Of a stretch of DNA of 38,392 bases, positions 8,213 to 14,720 are shown one piece after another (position 1 is the first letter of the stretch; every line of letters starts with the position of its first letter). Made by a program: the position numbers and the translations under genes. Origin of the DNA: Acidobacteriota bacterium (GTDB lineage: Bacteria; Acidobacteriota; Aminicenantia; Aminicenantales; Saccharicenantaceae); NCBI GenBank assembly GCA_033549365.1, contig JAWSUF010000017.1:1-38392 (forward strand), given 5' to 3'. Below the pieces are notes generated by a model. The model was not told where the DNA came from, made no database searches, and saw only the letters and a program-made list of their open reading frames with translations.

Positions 8213-8565
8213 TATCTAGATTTCGGGAAACAGGTCGCCTTCCACCTCGACATTGATCCGGATTTTCCAACGCTTATCAAACCGGATCTCGCTTGTGCTT
8301 CCTGGAGAAAGAAAACCGGATCGACAGGCGGACGCCCCTGCACTACTCTGGAAGAGGAGAAGGCGCGATGGCCCTCAGGTCATCCGCCTCCACGGCGGCG
8401 ACAGGCTCGAGATCGAAGAACAGTGATGTCCTCTTAAACCGTTCCAATAGGCGCCGGACGGCCAATCGCCGCTACACCGCCTCCACCCGGGCCTCGGGCA
8501 ATAGGGCCTAAAAGAGGATCCCCCGATTGACTCCCCGGCTATTTCGATTGCATAATGATTGTACT
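8213..8565 (-). other. Degenerate region, probably remains of a minus-strand gene, plus MNT promoter
   Basis: No intact gene is present. On the minus strand a frame ending at 8216-8218 reads EIRFDKRWKIRINVEVEGDL with a clean stop, like a true C-terminus. In a neighbouring frame RTSLFFDLEPVAAVEADDL is readable near 8355-8430 but is flanked by stops. This suggests a single old gene broken by frameshifts and stops. I do not recognise the family. The promoter of the next gene occupies the right end. Confidence 0.35.
8527..8556 (+). promoter_or_regulatory. Sigma70-like promoter of the second MNT gene
   Basis: TTGACT (8527-8532), 18-bp spacer, CATAAT (8551-8556). The -10 ends 9 nt before the TTG at 8566, so transcription would begin at or just before that codon. 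The upstream in-frame TTG at 8527 is the -35 itself and cannot be a start on this transcript. Confidence 0.5.
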
Positions 8566-8913
8566 TTGAGCAGGAATATCTTATCGAACAATCGGCAAGA
8601 TCCCGAAGATTCCTTGCTTCGGGATCTTATTGATCTGGTCGTAACCGCGGTTTCACCCAAGAAAATCATTCTCTTTGGCTCCATGGTCCACGGGACAACC
8701 AAGACGGCCGGCGATATCGATCTGCTTGTGGTCATGCCCGACGGTGACTCCTGCCTGCAGTTATCCAAAGCCATATACCGAGCTCTTCACGAATTCCCCT
8801 ATCCGGTGGATGTGGTCGTGGCCACGCCCGCCATGCTGAAGGAACATCAAAACAATATCGGACTGATTTATCAAACCATTCTGAAAGAAGGCCGGGAAAT
8901 CTATGCCGCCTGA
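8566..8913 (+). CDS. MNT-type nucleotidyltransferase (second antitoxin-like protein)
   Basis: About 115 residues with the nucleotidyltransferase signature FGSMVHG followed by GDIDLLVV; both catalytic Asp are kept in DID. The C-terminal part (PYPVDVVVATPAMLKEH) is typical of this MNT branch. There is no ATG near the N-terminus. TTG at 8566 is chosen because it lies immediately after a good promoter, implying a leaderless message; a later TTG inside the first helix is an alternative. It precedes and overlaps a HEPN remnant (MNT-HEPN order, the reverse of the pair at 7815-8212). It looks intact and orphaned. Confidence 0.8.
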   Translation: MSRNILSNNRQDPEDSLLRDLIDLVVTAVSPKKIILFGSMVHGTTKTAGDIDLLVVMPDGDSCLQLSKAIYRALHEFPYPVDVVVATPAMLKEHQNNIGLIYQTILKEGREIYAA

Positions 8914-9152
8914 CCCGATCCCTCCGGGAAGCGCCGCTGATCGGATATCTGATCAACCTGCTGCCTCAAGAGTTATCCGCCACCCTTCCGGTCAAATCTG
9001 AAACTTTATCCGAGCTCACCAGCTACGCCGTCATGTTCCGATATCCTGGAAGTTATGAAGATGTCGCGGAGGAAGACCTTCGCCAAGTCGTGTCTCAAGC
9101 ACGGCTTGTTTTAGATTGGGCCCAATCTCTGGTCAACCAACCCTTTCCTTGA
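8903..9152 (+). pseudogene. HEPN toxin gene with internal deletion and frameshift
   Basis: An ATG overlapping the MNT stop starts MPPDPIPPGSAAD, a typical beginning of HEPN proteins in MNT-HEPN pairs. Within about 40 bases the match jumps, in another frame, to IGYLINLLPQEL and then ELTSYAVMFRYPG and VVSQARLVLDWAQSLV, which is the typical HEPN C-terminal half ending at TGA 9150-9152. The middle helices with the catalytic R-x4-6-H motif (roughly 50-60 residues) are absent and the two ends are out of frame. The gene cannot give a functional toxin. Its end overlaps the convergent hicB by 20 nt. Confidence 0.75.
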
Positions 9153-9330
9153 AATTCCTCTCAATTTGGATCTCTTCATCCTCAAGCAGTATATCAAAAA
9201 TCTCGCGAAGGTTGCCCTGCAACTCGTCCAGGGTTTCTCCCTGCGAATGCGCGCCTGGAAAACCGGGGACATATCCGACATAAAGGCCGGTATCCGGACA
9301 TTTCTCAATGATGGCGGTAAACGTTTTCAT
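9133..9330 (-). CDS. hicB: HicB-family antitoxin-like protein, without HicA
   Basis: A 65-residue protein beginning MKTFTAIIEKCPDTGLYVGY and continuing VPGFPGAHSQGETLDEL, the characteristic HicB partial RNase H-like fold. HicB normally neutralises the HicA mRNA interferase encoded beside it. No HicA-like frame is seen on either side: Smr lies upstream and HEPN debris downstream. The ATG at 9330 is preceded by GCGAGG and a run of A, a good ribosome site; a GTG at 9357 is possible but adds residues not typical of the family. It lacks the C-terminal HTH of longer HicBs. Probably an orphan antitoxin. Confidence 0.8.
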   Translation of the reverse strand: MKTFTAIIEKCPDTGLYVGYVPGFPGAHSQGETLDELQGNLREIFDILLEDEEIQIERNFKERVG

Positions 9331-9389
9331 TTTTTCCTCGCAGAGGTATTTTACCACATTTCCCCTCCTCGGTTATTGCTGTCTCCTGA

Positions 9390-9785
9390 CTAACGGGTTG
9401 CTTTCCGGGCTTCGGGTTTTATCAAATCGACGATCGTTGCGCCCCAGCCGCCTTCCCCCTCGCGGGCCATACGAAACGACTCGACTTCAGGCATCTTTTT
9501 GAGAAGCGAATGGACGGTGCGGAGCAGGGCGCCGCTTCCTTTGCCGTGGACGACTCGAACCCTGAAGATCCCCTTTTCCGCACAGGCGCCGAGATAGTCC
9601 CGAAGAAGATCCTTGACCTCGGCCGGCCTGAAGGTGTGGAGGTCGAGCTCGCCTTCGACCGGAAGATCGAGAGCGGCCGCCCCGAAGGGATCGACGACGG
9701 CTCCGCAGTCGCAGGGCACGGTATGGCCGTATTCGAAAAGGGTGATGTCATACCCTTTTCCGCATCGGAGACATTTAACAGCCAT
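9390..9785 (-). CDS. Smr-domain protein with N-terminal zinc-ribbon-like segment
   Basis: This 131-residue protein has a cysteine cluster at its start (CLRCG at 5-9 and CDCG at 25-28) that could bind zinc. An Smr domain follows, with LDLHTF near 47-52 and the VVHGKGSGALL loop near 78-88. Smr domains, known from the MutS2 C-terminus and as stand-alone proteins, are DNA or RNA nicking or binding modules; the LDxH and HGxG motifs are the expected active site. The gene is preceded by one copy of the 39-bp promoter-like repeat and by GGAG before the ATG. It runs in the same direction as hicB (60 nt downstream). Confidence 0.85.
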   Translation of the reverse strand: MAVKCLRCGKGYDITLFEYGHTVPCDCGAVVDPFGAAALDLPVEGELDLHTFRPAEVKDLLRDYLGACAEKGIFRVRVVHGKGSGALLRTVHSLLKKMPEVESFRMAREGEGGWGATIVDLIKPEARKATR

Positions 9786-9800
9786 CGTACGAACTCTCCG

Positions 9801-9839
9801 TTTTCCGGCATTATCTCCTCTTCTTGTGAATCCGTCAAT
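9801..9839 (-). repeat. 39-bp repeat copy 1, promoter-like, upstream of smr
   Basis: This segment matches 10760-10798 at 37 of 39 positions, in the same orientation. Read on the minus strand it contains TTGACG (9834-9839), a 17-bp spacer and GATAAT (9811-9816), so it can act as a sigma70 promoter for smr. The -10 box ends about 25 nt before the smr ATG. Confidence 0.75.
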
Positions 9840-9925
9840 TCGCCACTATACAGACGGCCGAATGTCAGGCTTGTGAGAGCAATCCCGACCCCGGCGCGTT
9901 ATTGTAAATGAAAGGTCATGCGGCA

Positions 9926-9954
9926 TTGACAGAGCCAAAAACTGCAGATAGAAT
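9926..9954 (+). promoter_or_regulatory. Promoter of the RHH/RelE-type toxin-antitoxin operon
   Basis: Perfect -35 TTGACA (9926-9931), exactly 17 bp, then TAGAAT (9949-9954). It is the strongest promoter match on the plus strand of this region and lies 31 nt before the antitoxin ATG. Confidence 0.7.
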
Positions 9955-9985
9955 GAATTTGTTTCAAAAAGAAAGGAATTCATTC
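9951..9985 (+). promoter_or_regulatory. Inverted repeat at the toxin-antitoxin leader, probable operator
   Basis: GAATGAATT (9951-9959) and AATTCATTC (9977-9985) form a perfect 9-bp inverted repeat separated by 17 bp. It overlaps the -10 box and ends at the base before the ATG. Antitoxins with a ribbon-helix-helix fold usually bind such repeats to repress their own operon. In RNA the same arms could pair and place the SD (AAAGG) in the loop. Either role is inference. Confidence 0.5.
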
Positions 9986-10228
9986 ATGCCGAAAACCGTC
10001 ACTCTGAGGCTTTCCGACGAGGATTACCGGAAATTCCAAAGCTTCGCCCGGGCCGACAACCGGCCCATCGCCAACGCCATCGAAACCCTCGCCCTCCGCA
10101 AGCTCGAAGAGATGCTTTTCACCGACCCCACTGAAACAGCCGCGATCATCGCCGACGAAAGCCTGACGGCTCGACTGAAATCGGGAAGCGCCCAGGCCCG
10201 CCGGAGAAAGGGCCGCTTTATTGAGTGA
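9986..10228 (+). CDS. Ribbon-helix-helix (CopG/RelB-like) antitoxin
   Basis: This 80-residue protein begins MPKTVTLRLSDEDYRKFQSF, the beta strand and helix of a ribbon-helix-helix DNA-binding domain, with RPIANAIETLALRKLEEM as its second helix. The charged C-terminal tail (about residues 50-80) would wrap the toxin. The frame could run back to 9908, but the ATG at 9986 follows AAAGG, begins the conserved domain and lies below the promoter at 9926-9954. It overlaps the toxin gene by 8 nt, the usual coupled arrangement. It should neutralise the toxin and autoregulate through the inverted repeat. Confidence 0.85.
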   Translation: MPKTVTLRLSDEDYRKFQSFARADNRPIANAIETLALRKLEEMLFTDPTETAAIIADESLTARLKSGSAQARRRKGRFIE

Positions 10229-10499
10229 TTACCGGATCTTCGAGACGGATCAGTTCCAGGACGACCTCGGAAGGATCACAAGCCATCGGAAGCAGAAAAT
10301 CGCCGTCAAGCTCCGGACCCATGTGTATCCCCAATTCAGGCTTCAGCCTTACTATGGAAAGAACATCAGAAAGCTGAAGGATTACACACCGGAGACATGG
10401 CGGTACCGCATCGGGGATTATCGTTTTTTCTACGAGATCGACGACAAGCGCAAGATCGTTTTCATGATTGCGGCCGATCTCCGGTCAAGAAGCTATTGA
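10221..10499 (+). CDS. RelE/ParE-family toxin (predicted mRNA interferase)
   Basis: A 92-residue protein with the RelE/ParE fold pattern: FETDQFQDDL helix, IRKLKDYTPETWRYRIGDYR and then FFYEIDDKRKIVFMIAADLR. The sequence W-R-Y-R-I-G-D-Y-R is the diagnostic core. The start is a TTG at 10221 that overlaps the antitoxin stop, so translation is likely coupled. Unlike the neighbouring toxin genes it is complete, and its antitoxin and promoter are intact. RelE members cut mRNA at the ribosome and ParE members act on gyrase; which applies here cannot be told by eye. Confidence 0.88.
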   Translation: MSDYRIFETDQFQDDLGRITSHRKQKIAVKLRTHVYPQFRLQPYYGKNIRKLKDYTPETWRYRIGDYRFFYEIDDKRKIVFMIAADLRSRSY

Positions 10500-10758
10500 C
10501 CCGGGATCGAGCCGATCGATATGGCGATTCAAAAATTCTCCAAAATCCGTCGTCGGGCAGGATGAAGTGATTGTCCCCTTCGACCGTCCAGGTCCGGACA
10601 TTTCCGGGAGCGCGGGCGGTCAATCCATGGTCTTCCGGGGGAAATATTTGTCCGTAAGTCACATGAATATTGATCATGGGACCGATCATGAGCCTTGGAA
10701 TAAAAAACAGGGCCGCGGCGAGGCCCGCAATGACGATGACAAGCAAAACGAAAGCCAT
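10485..10758 (-). pseudogene. Alpha/beta-hydrolase-like gene lacking its core (internal deletion plus frameshift)
   Basis: The ATG at 10758 opens a membrane-anchor-like start (MAFVLLVIVIAGLAAALFFI) and IFPPEDHGL, as in bacterial membrane-anchored hydrolases. About 50 residues in, it jumps to VRTWTVEGDNHFILP, typical of the His-containing last strand of an alpha/beta hydrolase. A frameshift then leads to FGEFLNRHIDRLDPG, a natural C-terminus ending at TGA 10485-10487. The nucleophile elbow and most of the fold are missing. Without the shift the frame ends at 10462 in unlikely sequence. Its end overlaps the convergent toxin gene. The call is moderately supported; a short membrane protein is the alternative. 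Confidence 0.5.
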
Positions 10759-10759
10759 G

Positions 10760-10798
10760 GTTTTCCGGCATTATCCCCTCTTCTCGTGAATCCGTCAA
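10760..10798 (-). repeat. 39-bp repeat copy 2, promoter-like
   Basis: Second copy of the sequence at 9801-9839, two mismatches. Minus strand: TTGACG (10793-10798), 17 bp, GATAAT (10770-10775). The -10 box ends 11 nt before the ATG at 10758, so the message would have almost no leader. Confidence 0.75.
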
Positions 10799-10818
10799 AG
10801 AGAAGAGGAAACATCGAT

Positions 10819-11544
10819 CTACAGCAAGCCCAGGGCGATGGCGATAAAGCTGGGACCGTTGAGTCCGCCGTGCAAAATGACGCCCACCCAGGTGTTCTTC
10901 GTCTTCTGCACGACGTAGGACAGAATGAAGAGAAGCGGCATCAGGGTCAGAAGCAGTTGCCATCCGAACGCAACATGGAAAAGCCCCCATCCTGCGGCAT
11001 GGACAATCCAAGCCCACTTGCCGAAAGCGATCTCTTGACGGGGAAGCATGACGCCGCGCCAGAGGATTTCTTCGCCGAGAATATTGAGGATCCAATAGGG
11101 AAGCCAAACGGCAAGGAGCCAGTGCCGCCCGGGAGCCAACGGCTCAAAGGACATGAAGACGGGCGTATGATCGAAAGTTCCGGCCACGGCGGCGAGCCCC
11201 GCCATCACCAGGCCGCTCGCGGCGCCGCTCGCCGCAAGGCCTCCGGCCGCCCAGGCGATATCCTTTGCGGTCAGCCGCCGGAACCGCATCCGGTCCATCC
11301 ATGTCGTTTTGTCAAGCCTTTGACCCTCGGCCCTCAGGATCAGGATCGCGGCGATGATAAGCGGGAGAAAAACGCCGAGCCCGCCGACAAGGAACCAGAA
11401 GAAAATCGTCTCCATCCCCGTCGTCTTCGCCAGGAACGGGATGGAGTACCGGGTCATAACAATCAGCAGGAGCATCGCCGGAGCATAGACGGCAAGGGAC
11501 AGCCCGATCCCCATGGGTTTGAGAGGGAGTCGTTCGTGGATCAT
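10819..11544 (-). CDS. CPBP-family intramembrane glutamic endopeptidase-like protein
   Basis: A 241-residue membrane protein with about seven hydrophobic segments. The CPBP (Abi) motifs are present: GEEILWRG near residues 158-165 (EExxxR), the second motif with His in WGLFHVAFGW, and the third in GVILHGGLNG. These families include Rce1-like proteases that cut membrane proteins; in bacteria most have unknown substrates. The ATG at 11544 lies 8 nt after a -10 box, so the start is supported by a leaderless promoter rather than an SD. It is divergent from the operon beginning at 11669. Confidence 0.85.
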   Translation of the reverse strand: MIHERLPLKPMGIGLSLAVYAPAMLLLIVMTRYSIPFLAKTTGMETIFFWFLVGGLGVFLPLIIAAILILRAEGQRLDKTTWMDRMRFRRLTAKDIAWAAGGLAASGAASGLVMAGLAAVAGTFDHTPVFMSFEPLAPGRHWLLAVWLPYWILNILGEEILWRGVMLPRQEIAFGKWAWIVHAAGWGLFHVAFGWQLLLTLMPLLFILSYVVQKTKNTWVGVILHGGLNGPSFIAIALGLL

Positions 11545-11552
11545 TTTTGAAT

Positions 11553-11581
11553 ATCATAATGCGGAATTGGAGACAATTCAA
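11553..11581 (-). promoter_or_regulatory. Promoter of the CPBP protease gene, leaderless arrangement
   Basis: Minus strand: TTGAAT (11576-11581), 17-bp spacer, TATGAT (11553-11558). Only 8 nt separate the -10 box from the ATG, so transcription should start at or within a few bases of the start codon. Confidence 0.55.
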
Positions 11582-11668
11582 CGGATCTAAAAGGATGTCG
11601 AGGCGCAGTTCGCAGCGGGCGGCAGATGGGATATTGCGCCGATGCGGAAATGTGATAACTTAGGACCC

Positions 11669-12118
11669 ATGAAGACTTTGGACGGCAATGAGATCACGGT
11701 TGAGACCATCAGGGAACTCTGGTCCAAAACCTACAACACCGAGGGAAAACCCGACTGGTCCCACATCCTCCCCTATTACGACAAGGACATTCGTTTCCGG
11801 GATTCCATTCAGGAATTGCGGGGAATCGAAGCCTTCACGGCCATGACGGAACGCCTGGCCCGGCGTTCCAAAGGCCTGAAAATGAAAGTTGTCCATGCCG
11901 TCAAAGCGGATCGCATCGTTTTTATCGAATGGGAAATGACCATCGCGTTCAAGAAAAATCCAAGTTCCGTGCTCTACGGCGCAAGCCGGCTGACCCTGAA
12001 TCCGGAAGGAAAAATCATCGAGCAGCGGGACTATTACGATTTGTGGGGAGACATTTTCGACAACATCCCGAGATTCGGCAAAGCCTACAGGAAGTTCATG
12101 AAGAAAAAGTTCGGATAA
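11669..12118 (+). CDS. SnoaL-like / NTF2-fold protein
   Basis: This 149-residue protein has the layout of an NTF2-like alpha+beta cone: a first helix (ETIRELWSKTYN), the strand-turn with HILPYYDKDIRFRDSI, the central ELRGIEAFTAMTERL, and strands VVFIEWEMTIAF and LTLNPEGKIIEQRDYYD. The ending, a strand with HRDYYD-like residues, is usual for SnoaL-like proteins found next to SDR enzymes. The ATG at 11669 follows AGGA; an upstream in-frame ATG at 11642 adds residues unlike the family. It is the first gene of a plus-strand run with an SDR (12 nt later) and an FAD oxidoreductase. Substrate unknown. Confidence 0.8.
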   Translation: MKTLDGNEITVETIRELWSKTYNTEGKPDWSHILPYYDKDIRFRDSIQELRGIEAFTAMTERLARRSKGLKMKVVHAVKADRIVFIEWEMTIAFKKNPSSVLYGASRLTLNPEGKIIEQRDYYDLWGDIFDNIPRFGKAYRKFMKKKFG

Positions 12119-12130
12119 TCGATCACAGCC

Positions 12131-13102
12131 ATGAAAAACAACGGAAAATTCTTCCAGTACTTCAAAGAGTATCGATGGTCGAATATCTTCGCCATGATCG
12201 GAAACAGCCGGTTGGACCCGAAAATCTGCCGCGAAAGCTTCAACAACAGGCTTGTCGTCATCACCGGAGCCACATCGGGCATCGGTTATCACACAGCCAG
12301 AAAGTATGCCGCTCGCGGGGCGAACCTGTTGTGCATCAATCGAAATCCCCGAAAATCGGACGATCTTCGCCGTGAAATTGAAAACGAGTTCGGCGTCCGG
12401 TGCGATTTCCGAATCGCCGATTTGAGCCGTCTGAACGATATCGTCCGGGTTTCGAACGACCTGTCGCAGTTTGAAACGCCGGTGGATGTCCTGATTCATA
12501 ACGCCGGGATCTACCTGACCAGGCGGGAATCCACTCCCGACGGTCTGGAGAAAGTTTTCGCCGTTCATTACCTGGCGTCCTTTATCATGAATTATATTCT
12601 GATCGAGAAACTGAAAGCGCAGTCCAAGGCCCGGATCGTGATTGTCGGTTCGGAAGGACACCGGTTTGCCGCTTGGGGTTTGAACCTTGACGATTTGAAT
12701 TGGGAAAAACGGAAATACACGGGATTGAGAAGCTACGGCTCCGCCAAAACCGCCCAGCTTTTATCCATGATCGTGTTCAATGAATCCTTTCAGGGCTCGG
12801 GCGTCACGATCAACACCATGCATCCCGGGGCGGTCAAAACTGATTACGGCCGGGAAAACGGGCCGGTTTACCAATGGTTGAAAAGAAACGTTTACGACAA
12901 GCGGTTTCAATCCCCCGAAATATCGGCCGAAGCCCTGTATTATCTCGGAGTTTCCAAGGAGATCGAAGGCGTGAGCGGAAAATTTTTCAACTTGACCGCC
13001 GAAGAAGAGCCCGCGCCGCCGGCCCGAGATCGAGAGGTGGCCCTTGAGCTCTGGGATCACACTCTGAAACTCCTGTCATCGCATGGCGTGACGTTCAAAT
13101 GA
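12131..13102 (+). CDS. Short-chain dehydrogenase/reductase, retinol-dehydrogenase-like
   Basis: A 323-residue SDR. The cofactor-binding motif TGATSGIG lies at 45-52, NAG at 124-126, the catalytic Ser near 174 (VGSEGH), and YGSAK at 202-206 supplies the catalytic Tyr and Lys. RNPRK after the second strand suggests preference for NADP(H). About 38 extra N-terminal residues precede the Rossmann fold, and the C-terminal region resembles retinol dehydrogenase-like SDRs acting on lipophilic alcohols or ketones. It sits between the SnoaL-like gene and a CrtI-like oxidoreductase, suggesting a shared pathway for a lipid or isoprenoid substrate. That is inference. Confidence 0.88.
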   Translation: MKNNGKFFQYFKEYRWSNIFAMIGNSRLDPKICRESFNNRLVVITGATSGIGYHTARKYAARGANLLCINRNPRKSDDLRREIENEFGVRCDFRIADLSRLNDIVRVSNDLSQFETPVDVLIHNAGIYLTRRESTPDGLEKVFAVHYLASFIMNYILIEKLKAQSKARIVIVGSEGHRFAAWGLNLDDLNWEKRKYTGLRSYGSAKTAQLLSMIVFNESFQGSGVTINTMHPGAVKTDYGRENGPVYQWLKRNVYDKRFQSPEISAEALYYLGVSKEIEGVSGKFFNLTAEEEPAPPARDREVALELWDHTLKLLSSHGVTFK

Positions 13103-13115
13103 CGGATGCGAAAAC

Positions 13116-14720
13116 ATGACGGACCATCTCTATGATACGGTCGTTGTCGGCGGAGGGATCGCCGGCTTGACGGCTTCGGCTTACCTGGCGCGCGCCGGTC
13201 AAAACGTCCTTCTTATAGAAAAGAACAGGGAGTGCGGAGGACTGGTCAATTCGTTTTCCCGCGACGGATTTCATTTCGACGCCGGAGTCCGGGCACTGCT
13301 CGATGCCGGGATCATTTTCACAATGCTCAAGGATCTGAACATCCGGCTCGACGCCGTGAAAAGCCCGGTCTCCCTGGGCATTGAAAACGAAGTTCTGCAC
13401 ATCGAAAACCTGGACAGTTTGTCCGGCTACCGGGATCTCCTGAAGAAATTCTATCCGGAAAGCGGGCGGGACATCGACAAGGTGATCCGGATCATCCGGA
13501 AGATCATGAAACACATGGACGTTCTCTACGGGATCGAGAATCCCGTTTTCAAAGACCTCAAGCGCGACAGGGCCTTCTTTTTTAAAACGCTTCTCCCCTG
13601 GTTTCCCCGGTTCGTATGGACCGTCCGGAAAATCAACCGCATGGCCGGCCCGGTCGAGGACTATCTGAAAACAATCGTCGGGAATCCCTCTCTCAGGGAC
13701 ATGATCTCCCAGCATTTTTTCAGAAACACCCCGACTTTTTTCGCCTTGAGCTACTTTTCGCTCTACCTCGATTATTTCTATCCCCGGGGCGGCGTGGGCA
13801 AGGTGTCGGATGCGCTCCGGAATAAATTGGAGGAATTCGGAGGCGAAATCAAAACGGAAACGAAGATCACCGGCGTCTTTCCCGATCAGCGCCTTGTGAC
13901 GGACGAACGGAATATCCGCTATCGATACCGGAACCTGGTCTGGGCCGCCGATCTGAAAACGCTCTACCGGACGGCCGAAATCCAAAACCTGCCGCCGAAG
14001 ATCCGAACGAAAATCGAGACCGCCCGGGAGATGATGCTGAAAAACCGGGGGGGAGATTCCGTTTTCACCTTGTTCCTGGAAGTCGACGAGCCGCTTGAAA
14101 GTTTCGGGAAGATCGCCCACGGGCACTTTTTTTATACCCCTTCGCGCCGGGGATTGGGCGAAACGCACCGCGAAGAGCTCGACTCTCTCTTGCGACGCTT
14201 TGCGGAAGTCAAAAAAGAACAGGTTCTGGCCTGGCTCGACAAGTTCACCCGTTTCCACACCTACGAAATTTCCATTCCCGGCCTGAAAGATGCCGCACTG
14301 GCGCCTTCGGGCAAAACGGGGGTGATTGTCAGTTTCCTTGCCGAATATGAATTATTCCGACTCATTCGTGAAGCCGGCTGGCTCGATGAGTTCATAACGG
14401 AACTCGAGAATCGCATTTTGCGGGTCCTCTCGGATTCCCTCTACCCGATGCTGAAAGATAAAGTCGAGGCGCGTTTTTCCTTTACCCCCTTAAGCATTGA
14501 AAACAGGATCGGCAGTTCCGAAGGCGCCATCACGGGATGGGCCTTTCAGAAACGTATGCCGGTCATCAACAAAATTCAAATCTCGGACCGCTCCGTTCTG
14601 ACACCCATCCCTTCCGTTTATCAGGCGGGCCAATGGGCTTACAGTCCCGCGGGCGTGCCGATGTCGATTCTGACGGGGAAACTGGCGGCCGATAAAATTC
14701 TGAAAAGGAGGGACCCGTGA
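13116..14720 (+). CDS. CrtI-like FAD-dependent oxidoreductase (phytoene desaturase / retinol saturase type)
   Basis: A 534-residue flavoprotein. It opens with the FAD dinucleotide-binding motif [20 protein letters not shown] at about 9-28 followed by LIEKN, then [18 protein letters not shown], the typical second part of the amine-oxidase/CrtI family. The C-terminal FAD site is visible in [18 protein letters not shown]. The family includes carotenoid desaturases, isomerases and retinol saturases; the real substrate cannot be deduced here. It follows the SDR by 13 nt and overlaps the GH95 start by 4 nt, so it lies in the same operon. Length is normal and no damage is seen. Confidence 0.85.
   Translation: MTDHLYDTVVVGGGIAGLTASAYLARAGQNVLLIEKNRECGGLVNSFSRDGFHFDAGVRALLDAGIIFTMLKDLNIRLDAVKSPVSLGIENEVLHIENLDSLSGYRDLLKKFYPESGRDIDKVIRIIRKIMKHMDVLYGIENPVFKDLKRDRAFFFKTLLPWFPRFVWTVRKINRMAGPVEDYLKTIVGNPSLRDMISQHFFRNTPTFFALSYFSLYLDYFYPRGGVGKVSDALRNKLEEFGGEIKTETKITGVFPDQRLVTDERNIRYRYRNLVWAADLKTLYRTAEIQNLPPKIRTKIETAREMMLKNRGGDSVFTLFLEVDEPLESFGKIAHGHFFYTPSRRGLGETHREELDSLLRRFAEVKKEQVLAWLDKFTRFHTYEISIPGLKDAALAPSGKTGVIVSFLAEYELFRLIREAGWLDEFITELENRILRVLSDSLYPMLKDKVEARFSFTPLSIENRIGSSEGAITGWAFQKRMPVINKIQISDRSVLTPIPSVYQAGQWAYSPAGVPMSILTGKLAADKILKRRDP

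Noticed and set aside
7858-8343. 161-codon minus-strand frame opposite the first MNT gene
   Set aside because: It is antisense to an intact nucleotidyltransferase; Ser/Arg-rich shadow without domain features.
8527-8529. TTG as the start of the second MNT gene
   Set aside because: It is part of the -35 box of the promoter at 8527-8556, so it would not be transcribed; TTG 8566 is preferred.
10529-11107. 192-codon minus-strand frame overlapping the CPBP gene and the hydrolase remnant
   Set aside because: It is out of frame with both supported features and has an Arg/Pro-rich composition.
11660-14258. Minus-strand frames of 333 and 387 codons opposite the SnoaL/SDR/CrtI operon
   Set aside because: Both lie opposite genes with clear catalytic motifs and have no recognisable domains or ribosome sites.
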